Below, one piece after another: positions 18,193 to 26,657 of a stretch of 64,000 bases of DNA; position 1 is the stretch's first letter; every line of letters begins with the position of its first letter. The stretch spans positions 4,340,001-4,404,000 of the forward strand of contig NZ_CP142884.1 of NCBI RefSeq assembly GCF_040760075.1. Direction: 5' to 3'. A model generated the notes under the pieces. It had not been told where the DNA came from, did not search any database, and worked only from the letters and a program-made list of their open reading frames with translations. The position numbers and the translations under genes were made by a program. This DNA is from Sphingobacterium sp. R2 (GTDB taxonomy: Bacteria > Bacteroidota > Bacteroidia > Sphingobacteriales > Sphingobacteriaceae).

Positions 18193-18414
18193 ATGGCCAC
18201 CAAACTTGATCCGCGGGAATTAAAACAAGTAATCACATTACATTTGGACTGTGACAGTAACCGTAAAATAGGTTCCGCTCTTAGTATTTTCCGTAATACA
18301 GTCAATACCTATATACATTATTTGAAGGAGCTCCTAGGCTTTGATACCGGTACTTTGTCAGAGCTGTTTTCATCCCATACGATGCTGTCCACTGCCCGCC
18401 ACAATGAACTCTAA
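18193..18414 (+). pseudogene. IS21 IstA N-terminal fragment
   Basis: Starting at MATKLDPRELKQVITLHL, this 73-codon fragment matches the N-terminal helix-turn-helix of IS21 transposases (NRKIGSALSIFRNTVNTYIH). The rest of istA and all of istB are missing. The fragment borders the right end of the IS3 element. The following 110 bp before the AbiH gene show nothing. Confidence 0.6.
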
Positions 18415-18524
18415 CTGAAGATTTACCATTTTGGTTTGACCGAAATCACTGACATCATTACCCAATTACATCAAGACTTATTAAAAATCTGTACGTTTTT
18501 AAATATACATTAAGAGGTCAGCTT

Positions 18525-19667
18525 TTAATTTTGACTACCTAACGCTGAACAAAGCTCTTTGTTGACAACTCTATTCCTCATTTTTTGCTTATTTCTAAAA
18601 TGACGCGAAATATTTTGCGTGATCTCTAAATAGTTGTCGGTATTAACATCTTTTTGCCAGTAATAGGGTTTTATCGCAGCACAATTGTCATGTTCAAATA
18701 TCATATTTAGCAATGTCCTATCCGAAAGACCACAAGAATGCCCCCATATATACACAACATAAGAATCTGAATCAATTAAATCAATAAGTTGTTTATAGTT
18801 TGTATTGTTAAAATACCCAAATGACTTTATATAGGTTAAAAAATCATTGTTATTGGTTTTTTCCATTTCAAGATAATCAGAGTCTATCTCATCTCCAAAG
18901 CCAAAAATTATAGGATTATTCTGACGTTTAACAGATCCATGTATATCAATATGATTGTACTTCCTCCTATTTAATTGGTAAGGTAAACCTGTATAATTGA
19001 AATTTAATATAGTTACATCTTTGGCCGTTATATATCGACTGTCTTTATAATCCTCTTCTTGTATATTTTTTATATGATGCTTATCAATAATAATTTTAGA
19101 ATCAATTGATTCATCTGCACAATAGTCAAAATTGTATTCTACTTCAGCTCCCTCACTAACGATCTTAAGATACTCGTATAAAAGACTTTTTAGTAGTTCA
19201 AAATCTGCATTAATCTTCTTTAATCTTTTCTCCGCCTTCTCTTCTTCTCCAATAGTATTGAATAGAGATAGACAATCTTTCAATAATTTGTAATATGTCA
19301 TTTCAATATCAACCCAGTTTCGTTCGCGTTGATGACTCATTAAACGCAAAAACAATTCTGATTTCGAAGTTAAATGAAATTTAAACATTCCTCCATTAGA
19401 TATGAAATCCGGACTATACGCACTCGATTCAAAATTAAATTCTGTGATCAACCACAAAGCTAGCTGTTTATAATCCGTTATATCCCTGCAATTGTTACCT
19501 TGATAAATTACATTGTGAGATATTTCAATCAATTCTTTATACTTTCCATCGTCATTTGAAGAACTTTTGAAACAATTGATTAGATACCAAATCAGGAAAT
19601 CTGTATATTTTGTTGGTAATTTATTATGGATGTCGAAACCATTTCCAACAATGATAAGTTTATTCAT
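18525..19667 (-). CDS. abiH: AbiH-family abortive-infection protein
   Basis: The first residues, MNKLIIVGNGFDIHNKLPTK, are the characteristic AbiH N-terminus (nucleotide-binding-like GNGFD, then a YxxFL element). The C-terminal half contains ILNFNYTGL and YIWGHSCGLSDRTLLNMIF, the second family signature. At 380 residues it is full length. It is the last gene of the minus-strand defence run, 89 bp after the Shedu gene. AbiH proteins abort phage infection by an unknown mechanism. Confidence 0.88.
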   Translation of the reverse strand: MNKLIIVGNGFDIHNKLPTKYTDFLIWYLINCFKSSSNDDGKYKELIEISHNVIYQGNNCRDITDYKQLALWLITEFNFESSAYSPDFISNGGMFKFHLTSKSELFLRLMSHQRERNWVDIEMTYYKLLKDCLSLFNTIGEEEKAEKRLKKINADFELLKSLLYEYLKIVSEGAEVEYNFDYCADESIDSKIIIDKHHIKNIQEEDYKDSRYITAKDVTILNFNYTGLPYQLNRRKYNHIDIHGSVKRQNNPIIFGFGDEIDSDYLEMEKTNNNDFLTYIKSFGYFNNTNYKQLIDLIDSDSYVVYIWGHSCGLSDRTLLNMIFEHDNCAAIKPYYWQKDVNTDNYLEITQNISRHFRNKQKMRNRVVNKELCSALGSQN

Positions 19668-19756
19668 AATGTTAAGCTAAGTAAAAAAATGTATTTGTTA
19701 TAAATATTATAATTGTGCCTTCATCATTTAGTTTTCGGTATTTAGGATTGTTATAA

Positions 19757-21019
19757 TTACGACATATTATCAATACTTACGACTTTAAGCAAACCTTTTA
19801 ATTTCATTAATATTTCATCAAAGGTCACTATTTCCACATTTTTTTGACTCGATCTTAATAACTCAAAGCAACGACGTTGAGAATCAGTGAGCATGCTTTT
19901 TGTACCAATGACAAGTATGCATTTGGGATCAAATGATGGATTGTTTCTGCCGAAATCTTTTATAAAATTATCTTTTTGATCTAGACATTGTGTGATCCCG
20001 GCGGATAATTCGTCAGACATTGGAAAGACATCCGGTTTGCGGTAAGCAATTTTTTTGAAAAGATCTTTTTTATGTGTTTTGGTTTCTAGTAACGCATAAT
20101 TATCTTTGAAACCGTTTTCGAATAAGAAATCAAGAATTCTTCCTTGATCATTATCTATAGTTTTTCCTCCAACATATGCCTCTTTTTTACGCAAAATAAC
20201 CTCATAGGGAAAAAGGTGAGACAATATCCAAGCATTTTTCTCAAAAAATGCTTGCCATTGTTTTTCATTGTCTTTACTTGAAGAAGATAATTTCTCAAAT
20301 TGTTTAATAACATCTTCAATATAGACCTTATTGATCTGTTCCTTACTATTTATAAAATTAGATGTTGTCTTAATAATACTGGGAGGGATAAGATCTAGAA
20401 TTGACGAAAGAGCGTTCAGGTCCTCTTGGTTAACTTTAGCAAAAGAATCATATTTTCCAAGAAAACGGCCAAGCTCCCCACTTGGCATATATCGTTTAGA
20501 AAGTGTGATAGTCGAATTTATCCTACCCAAGCCTTTATTTATTAAAAACGCTTTTTCCTTATCATATGTCATCTTTTCTTTATAAATTTCATTGAGTATT
20601 GTTTTTAAATCCGCCCAATTTAATGAAATATGATCTTGCTTGAAGCTATTGGGAATATTAATTCCTATAGTATAATTAAAAACATCTCTATATTTCAGGT
20701 AAAGACCTGCAAAAAAATGTCTAGCCCTGAGTGTTTTAAGCCCATATTTTCCTGTCACACGAAAATCATGTGGAATATCCTCAATACTGTCCCATCCAAT
20801 CAACTCGAGTTTTCTTATCCGTTTCGGTTTTAAAGATCCCTCCTTTTGGTCTACTGAATAGGGAAAAAACACAATTCTTTTTTCTTTCTTATAAACTTCT
20901 TTTGTTAAAAACACAGGCTTTCCAGATTCATCACAATAATGATAAACTTCAAAATCTAAAGTTTCTTCAGTCAAATTCTCTTGATTTGGTGTGTATGTAG
21001 TTTTTGAATTTTCCATCAA
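19757..21019 (-). CDS. sduA: Shedu-type DUF4263 defence nuclease
   Basis: The single-gene Shedu system uses a PD-(D/E)xK nuclease domain (DUF4263). Here it lies at residues 250-415: KQWQAFFEKNAWILSHLF opens the domain, Asp297 in GRILDFLF and Glu312/Lys314 in LLETKTH form the active site, and ITQCLDQKDNF follows. The N-terminal 240 residues are the variable sensing region. The length, 420 residues, fits. A probable own promoter lies in the 109-bp AT-rich gap after the reverse transcriptase gene. Confidence 0.88.
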   Translation of the reverse strand: MMENSKTTYTPNQENLTEETLDFEVYHYCDESGKPVFLTKEVYKKEKRIVFFPYSVDQKEGSLKPKRIRKLELIGWDSIEDIPHDFRVTGKYGLKTLRARHFFAGLYLKYRDVFNYTIGINIPNSFKQDHISLNWADLKTILNEIYKEKMTYDKEKAFLINKGLGRINSTITLSKRYMPSGELGRFLGKYDSFAKVNQEDLNALSSILDLIPPSIIKTTSNFINSKEQINKVYIEDVIKQFEKLSSSSKDNEKQWQAFFEKNAWILSHLFPYEVILRKKEAYVGGKTIDNDQGRILDFLFENGFKDNYALLETKTHKKDLFKKIAYRKPDVFPMSDELSAGITQCLDQKDNFIKDFGRNNPSFDPKCILVIGTKSMLTDSQRRCFELLRSSQKNVEIVTFDEILMKLKGLLKVVSIDNMS

Positions 21020-21128
21020 TAATATTTTTTATTCAAATCGCTTCTATATAATTTCCTATAATTTAGAAATTACTGATAAATAAGCTATATAAAACTCTTT
21101 CAAATAGTGTATATATTTCTTTTACTCT

Positions 21129-22937
21129 TCACTTCTTTAAAGTATTATAATAATAGCTGTAAGGTTTCCCATAGTGTTTAATTTGAAAGCTTCTTTTGTC
21201 ATCTTTGTCGGTTGTATCGTCCACTTTGGTAGTTTGGTCTTCTCTATATTTTTTTTCTATAAATTTCATTAGTTTATGAATTTTCAAGCTTCGGCTTCGG
21301 TCTAAACTTTTCAATTGTCTTCGAGAATGAATATTATCATTCAATATTTTAAAACCTTTAGCCCATGACATTTCATTTGCATAAGACTTGTAGTTCCAAA
21401 GATCTACCCTTCCTACTGACATAGATACCATTCTTTTCTGAAGTGAACCTAGAATAGAAGAAGAAGAGCTCTTTCTCTTAACATTTTTAAGAATTCTTTT
21501 CATCTCTAACATCAAATCAGCCTGTTTTTTAAGCTCTTTTTTTAAAGTAGATCTGCGAATTCGAATATCTCCAAAATAGTTAATCTCTAGTCCTACAAAA
21601 CCAACCCAAAATGTGTTTTTCGTATCATCAGAAGTCCATTTATAGCATAGTTTTGATTTACTAGACCAAAATTCAACAAGATTCTTGAAGTCTGGACCTA
21701 CATGAGGGTGAACTACTAGCTTGTATTTTGTTAATGAATTAATATATGCACCATAACTTTTCACGCAAATGTTTCTATCAGTACTCAAGATAATCATGTC
21801 ATCGCAAAAACGTAGATATAATGAATTTTCATCTAGATGTTTAATTACCTTACAGTCCGCATCATGAAGTAATATATTTGCAATAAAACCTGACAAAGCT
21901 CCTCCTTGTGGAATCCCTATTCTTGTCCTATTTAAATCTTTATAAAAATCATTTTCTAGAAATTCCTTTTCAACCCAATCAAATCTCCCATTTTCAATCT
22001 TAAAATCTCTGAAATACTCCTGATTACTACTCAGAGAACGAACATCCTTATTAAAATTATATGATTTTAAATACTCTTTCAAAATACGCCTCAAAAGACG
22101 TAAGTCTTCTATTGCAAATTTTCTAAAGTACTTCTGTTTTACAAACTGATCGAATCTTTTGATCACAAAAGAATGATTAACAGTGTCAAAGAATTTGCAC
22201 ATGTCACATTCTGCACCCCAAATTACTTTATCTGAATGTTTTGTTCTAAAATCAATAATGTTCTTAAATGCATCAATATGATTTGGCGACCTATCTCCTT
22301 CTGGAAATTCCCTTACAGCTCTAAAAGCATATCCACAATCCTTAAATATCTCGTCAAAAATTTTAACTGCATATTTGTTCGCAATTGATAAAATAATTTT
22401 ATCTGTTAAACTATAAATTGACAAAGGTCGACATATTTTAAATCCATCATCCTCCTTTTTTAAAACGGGTATAACATTTGGCTTATTTAACAATATATTA
22501 CCACTTTGAAAATTTTCGCAAATACTTGCTATATAAACATCTAATTTTTTCAAGAATTCTGATGAAGGTTCTCGCTTCTTATAATATTTGACAGTTAACT
22601 TCAAACTGATCAGGTTTCTTTCCGTTGAAGTTTTTGGTAATCTATTTTTGTTATTTCTCAAGTTTGGATCAAGTTTCAACCACTTTCTTCTCGGAGGGAA
22701 AAGCGACATTAGAAATAGATCTTCTTTGTTTTCCTTACACTTTTCTCCTTTAATGTGATCAAAATAATAATGTTTCGCATTCCTCTTGAAAGCAACTTTA
22801 CATCTAAGTTTACATAGTATGTTAAAAATTGCTTCATAATTGTAGTACTCAGAGAATTGAAAAGAAGAGTGGGAAGTACCCGACAATTTATACTCAGCTA
22901 GTTTCGCCATTCTAAACATTGTTTGACTCAAAAACAC
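21129..22937 (-). CDS. Reverse transcriptase of the non-mobile, defence-like type
   Basis: A 602-residue protein with ordered RT motifs: CRPLSIYSLTDKIILSIANK (170-188), catalytic Asp245 in ECDMCKFFD, GIPQGGALSGFIANILL (341-357), and the active-site Asp379/Asp380 in RFCDDMIIL (FCDD instead of YADD), then FVGLEINYFGDIRIRRS. No maturase or HNH domain follows, so it is not a group II intron protein, and no template/variable repeat suggests a DGR. Three Met codons (22937, 22919, 22910) are possible starts. The first overlaps the upstream gene by 26 bp. It belongs with the unknown-group/DRT RTs; the subgroup cannot be assigned by eye. Confidence 0.88.
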   Translation of the reverse strand: MFLSQTMFRMAKLAEYKLSGTSHSSFQFSEYYNYEAIFNILCKLRCKVAFKRNAKHYYFDHIKGEKCKENKEDLFLMSLFPPRRKWLKLDPNLRNNKNRLPKTSTERNLISLKLTVKYYKKREPSSEFLKKLDVYIASICENFQSGNILLNKPNVIPVLKKEDDGFKICRPLSIYSLTDKIILSIANKYAVKIFDEIFKDCGYAFRAVREFPEGDRSPNHIDAFKNIIDFRTKHSDKVIWGAECDMCKFFDTVNHSFVIKRFDQFVKQKYFRKFAIEDLRLLRRILKEYLKSYNFNKDVRSLSSNQEYFRDFKIENGRFDWVEKEFLENDFYKDLNRTRIGIPQGGALSGFIANILLHDADCKVIKHLDENSLYLRFCDDMIILSTDRNICVKSYGAYINSLTKYKLVVHPHVGPDFKNLVEFWSSKSKLCYKWTSDDTKNTFWVGFVGLEINYFGDIRIRRSTLKKELKKQADLMLEMKRILKNVKRKSSSSSILGSLQKRMVSMSVGRVDLWNYKSYANEMSWAKGFKILNDNIHSRRQLKSLDRSRSLKIHKLMKFIEKKYREDQTTKVDDTTDKDDKRSFQIKHYGKPYSYYYNTLKK

Positions 22938-24282
22938 TGTTAATACTTACGACTTGCCCCACACTTAATTCGGAAGCCATCTTTGGTACTTCACCACTCC
23001 CTTTATAACCTTTCTTATAAGCGAGTTCAATTATTATATTAAAGGAATATCCTTCATAGTTCTTTAAATATAGATTTTCTAAAAAAACTTCACAATGTTT
23101 ATCATTATATTTACCTGGATCTTGTTGGCTAAGTAATTTAAAATACTTCACACCAATATCATAATCAAATGTTTGAACAATTGCCTTTCCAACTTTTTCC
23201 CATTCATAATATGAGAATGTAATTGATAATCGATTTTTTGCTAAATACTTTATTATATTTTTAATCTTTCTTCGATTAGGGTCTACTCCTCTATCTTGGT
23301 AACCTATTTTGTTAGCTAAATACAAAATTGTTGCAAAAGAAAACTCTTCTCTAGTATCTAAATACCTTGCTTTTAGAAATCTTTCACACTCTCGTTTATC
23401 ATATTTTGCTGTATCCTGCATGCTGAGCATCTGAAAATACTTAAGTCCAATATTAAAAGTAAAACAACAAGCAATTGTTCTCGCGACAATTTGCCAATCG
23501 TTGTATGCATCAGTTATTGATAAATCACGCTTCTTTAAGAACCGAATAATATTGCTTATTTCTTTTCTGTGCCAGGAACTGTTCTTGTTTTTTGGACTGT
23601 TGAGTATGTCAGCCTCTACTGTTAAATCTGCATATGAAGTAATTTTTCTTTTATTAGATTTTACTTTGACAGTCGGAATTAATATAACAGGAAACCTATC
23701 AAAATTTCTATTGTATGAAAGTTTACTATCGTAAGAAAAAAAACATGTCCTAACTATATCCTTTCCGGATTTGTCCAAAACTATTTTGTAAGTATTATAA
23801 AAATAGCTTTTCACTTCACTAAAAGCACTTTGATGAAAATAAGCAGCTTGTTCTAAAGGAAAATCTACTTTATATTCTAAGTATACAATGCCCTTTAACC
23901 CCAAATTGGATGGAGAACGCCAACAGGATACTACATACTTATCATTACGTAATAAATTCTCCATTGCTACAACTTGATCTTCATTATCTAAATCATCAAT
24001 ATCAAGCACAAGTAATCCTGTATAGCTCTTGAGATTATTTGTATTTCTATTAACATGAAACGTTGCAGCAAATGTTATTGCTGGTAATTTCTTCTTTTCT
24101 TCTTTATATATTTTCTCATTTCCGTCAGATAAGAGCGCTCTAAGTGCTTCAATATCCTTCCTGTATTTTCCTTTATAAATATCTGTTAAAACTTCCCTAA
24201 CAGATATTTCTTTTATAAAATTGGCTTGACTACCCCGAACACTCTCTTGATAGAAAACAGTAAATGATAAAGGATCATTCAT
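22912..24282 (-). CDS. BT4734/VirE_N primase-like protein with tandem PriCT-like domains
   Basis: Residues 60-200 match the BT4734/VirE N-terminal domain, an archaeo-eukaryotic-primase-like core: LLVLDIDDLDN carries the acidic metal motif, SPSNLGLKGIVYL the nucleotide loop, and GKDIVRTCFFSYD the third element. Two PriCT_2-like helical repeats follow, at 240-330 and 337-427, clearly duplicates of each other (both have LSIT, W, FxxGxKYF, LSxQD, KY). It overlaps the RT gene and starts 12 bp after RdrB, so it is coupled to both. Primase-like proteins of this kind are usually plasmid or phage replication genes; pairing with an RT is unusual. Confidence 0.75.
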   Translation of the reverse strand: MNDPLSFTVFYQESVRGSQANFIKEISVREVLTDIYKGKYRKDIEALRALLSDGNEKIYKEEKKKLPAITFAATFHVNRNTNNLKSYTGLLVLDIDDLDNEDQVVAMENLLRNDKYVVSCWRSPSNLGLKGIVYLEYKVDFPLEQAAYFHQSAFSEVKSYFYNTYKIVLDKSGKDIVRTCFFSYDSKLSYNRNFDRFPVILIPTVKVKSNKRKITSYADLTVEADILNSPKNKNSSWHRKEISNIIRFLKKRDLSITDAYNDWQIVARTIACCFTFNIGLKYFQMLSMQDTAKYDKRECERFLKARYLDTREEFSFATILYLANKIGYQDRGVDPNRRKIKNIIKYLAKNRLSITFSYYEWEKVGKAIVQTFDYDIGVKYFKLLSQQDPGKYNDKHCEVFLENLYLKNYEGYSFNIIIELAYKKGYKGSGEVPKMASELSVGQVVSINSVFESNNV

Positions 24283-24293
24283 AGATTTTATAG

Positions 24294-26654
24294 CTAGGTA
24301 AAGCGGTAAATTAAACTGTTTTCATTAATCTCTGAAATTATCTCTATCGCTTCCGAATGAGATAGGTGATGATGCTGAATGAGCATCAGATAAACACTGG
24401 CATATTCATTATAGATATTTGTTGCAAATATTCCCGCATCATCTGTTCCAATGACTATAGGAGGTATACTTAATCCCTGTTTTTTCCATTTAATCCAATT
24501 GTATAACTGATATGTACCGAAATCTTTATGAATTCCTATTCGTACGTTACTTGTAGGAAGTGTTTCTATCACAATTTCTTGTTTATTCATATATTTCAAT
24601 AGTGCCTTTTGAAAAAGTTCTAAGTCGGAGGCCGAAAAAAATTCTATTGGATCTATATTTTCTACAATGTCTCGATCCTGCTTAATTTCAGAAGTATGAT
24701 ATAAATTATGTATTTCCTCGGCTTGAATATACATCCTTTTATGATCTTGTGAAAAAACGTATTCATCCGAACTAAAGTTTCCATGTAGGCTAGCTGCATC
24801 CTCTTCCATATGCAATGGACATGCAGATCTTAATAACCAAGCTTGTTCTATAATTCCAATAGCATAGAACTTTTTATATATATCAAATGCCAAACCCTGA
24901 ATTTTTGTAATTAAATGCGGTAATTGGGTTTTCAATTCTTCTATGTTTTGTGAAACAATAAAATGATAGGCAAAAACTAAATCGTCTAAATAATCCCCTT
25001 TTCTTATATAAATATTTTTTCCAACTTCATTACACCAGAGTTCGGGGGATAAACCCGCAGCAGTTGCGTGCCCAATGCGATCTCCATTTTTTAACCCGCA
25101 GAATTTTATTGCTTCATAGATTGCCCGAATACCACTTAAAATATGATGAAAGTCTTCTCCTGCATGAAACGTAAAGTGCCTTACTCCGGCTCTCCTAAGC
25201 ATTCGAAATATGGGTGCAAATACCTCAGGAGGAGTATCGAATTCGCTGGATGCAGCATCTATACCAACGACAGGTATGTCTTGATAGCCGCCGTTTTTAT
25301 TTAAATATAATTTTAAAACATGAGCTTGAGCAAATAAACTTTTCCGAAGCTTTTCAAATCTGACCTTCCAAGGAGTTGATGTATCTTCTTTGACTTTTAT
25401 AAAATGAACTATTAACTTTAAAGTCGCAATTTTTGTTCTCTCACCCTTAGCATAACCAAGAAATTTATTCCAACCTTGAGTAATCCCTTTTAATAGCAGC
25501 CGTAGTTCCGTTTCATTGTTTTTAGGAGCAATCCTCCCTTCAATATAATTAATATCATTTCCATTATTCCCACTTAATTGATGAAAACGTCTAAAATATG
25601 TTGATTCACTATACCGTCTAATATCATTTAGTGTTATCTTTTGAAATTGTTCAAATCCTTTTTGATGTTTTTGTTGTACTAGCAATCTATTTGTTAATCC
25701 TAGAATTAAATTATAAAAATGGAACATAGAAGATAATACATCATTGTGGTTCTTTTTTATCTCTTTAAGAAGGAGGACGTACATTAAACATTCAATTGAA
25801 TGGGGATGATGGTAATCTTGATTATCACTTTCAATATAATCAAGAAAGGGATGAGGTGCCTGATATTGATCAAAAAAACTATCACCGTCATTCAATAGCA
25901 GACTTAGCAAACATTCCTTACTTTCGAAAGACGAAAGTGTTTCTGGTTGATTACAGCACATAAAAAAATACTGTCGCAAACGGGCAGCTATTTTTAATAA
26001 ATGGGTGTATTTAACAGGTGTTAACAAAAACGATTCCTGTTTCAATTGCTCAAGAACTTTCTCTTTGTTAACAAAAGATTTTTTTAATTCTTTATGAATT
26101 TTATCTGGATGTAACAATAAATCTTGCCAAACTATATCTGTTTCCAATGTACCATTTAAATGTATATGTAAATCATGAAAACCTCCCCAATTCTTTGATT
26201 TAGAATTCAATTGGATGATGTTAGGTTTTAATAAACACGTATTCTGAGTATTTTTGAGAATATATCTTTCAAAAAAGTCTTTCACTAATATATTCTCTTT
26301 AGATGTTTCTAATAAATATGGCTCCAACTTATGTGCTATAAAAACTAAAGGAGAAATATGACAAATATATTCCTGCCAACCAAAAAACTCTAGACTTCTA
26401 ACAACAAGATCCTGTCCTTCAATGGAAAGAAATCTGTCAGCCATTTTTGGAATTGACACCACAAACAAATCTCCAATTGAATTCACATCTTTAAAAAACT
26501 CTTCTTTTTCGAGCCGATAATAATGGTCTGGTAGGTTTCGGTTTTCATCCCTTTTCTTTAAAAAAGAATTTATGCCAACATGCTTTATATCTACAAACTC
26601 ATTGGAGTAGTATTTTTCCAAAGACTCTATATCATCAAAAAGGTATTTTAACAT
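24294..26654 (-). CDS. rdrB: RADAR adenosine deaminase RdrB
   Basis: A 786-residue adenosine-deaminase-fold protein: metal ligands in HDLHIHLNGTLE (160-171), GIDAASSE (463-470), HAGED (496-500) with catalytic Glu neighbours, DRIGHAT (524-530), and VIGTDDAGIFAT near the C-terminus. This is far longer than housekeeping deaminases (about 350 residues) and matches RdrB. It starts 3 bp after the RdrA ATPase. In RADAR, RdrA and RdrB assemble during phage infection and deaminate adenosine nucleotides. Confidence 0.9.
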   Translation of the reverse strand: MLKYLFDDIESLEKYYSNEFVDIKHVGINSFLKKRDENRNLPDHYYRLEKEEFFKDVNSIGDLFVVSIPKMADRFLSIEGQDLVVRSLEFFGWQEYICHISPLVFIAHKLEPYLLETSKENILVKDFFERYILKNTQNTCLLKPNIIQLNSKSKNWGGFHDLHIHLNGTLETDIVWQDLLLHPDKIHKELKKSFVNKEKVLEQLKQESFLLTPVKYTHLLKIAARLRQYFFMCCNQPETLSSFESKECLLSLLLNDGDSFFDQYQAPHPFLDYIESDNQDYHHPHSIECLMYVLLLKEIKKNHNDVLSSMFHFYNLILGLTNRLLVQQKHQKGFEQFQKITLNDIRRYSESTYFRRFHQLSGNNGNDINYIEGRIAPKNNETELRLLLKGITQGWNKFLGYAKGERTKIATLKLIVHFIKVKEDTSTPWKVRFEKLRKSLFAQAHVLKLYLNKNGGYQDIPVVGIDAASSEFDTPPEVFAPIFRMLRRAGVRHFTFHAGEDFHHILSGIRAIYEAIKFCGLKNGDRIGHATAAGLSPELWCNEVGKNIYIRKGDYLDDLVFAYHFIVSQNIEELKTQLPHLITKIQGLAFDIYKKFYAIGIIEQAWLLRSACPLHMEEDAASLHGNFSSDEYVFSQDHKRMYIQAEEIHNLYHTSEIKQDRDIVENIDPIEFFSASDLELFQKALLKYMNKQEIVIETLPTSNVRIGIHKDFGTYQLYNWIKWKKQGLSIPPIVIGTDDAGIFATNIYNEYASVYLMLIQHHHLSHSEAIEIISEINENSLIYRFT

Positions 26655-26657
26655 ATG

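Noticed and set aside
21129-22937. RT as a retron, group II intron or diversity-generating element
   Set aside because: No maturase/HNH domain and no visible intron RNA ends for group II; no template/variable repeat pair for a DGR; no obvious msr/msd-type inverted-repeat RNA in the short gaps beside it. A retron RNA elsewhere cannot be fully excluded.
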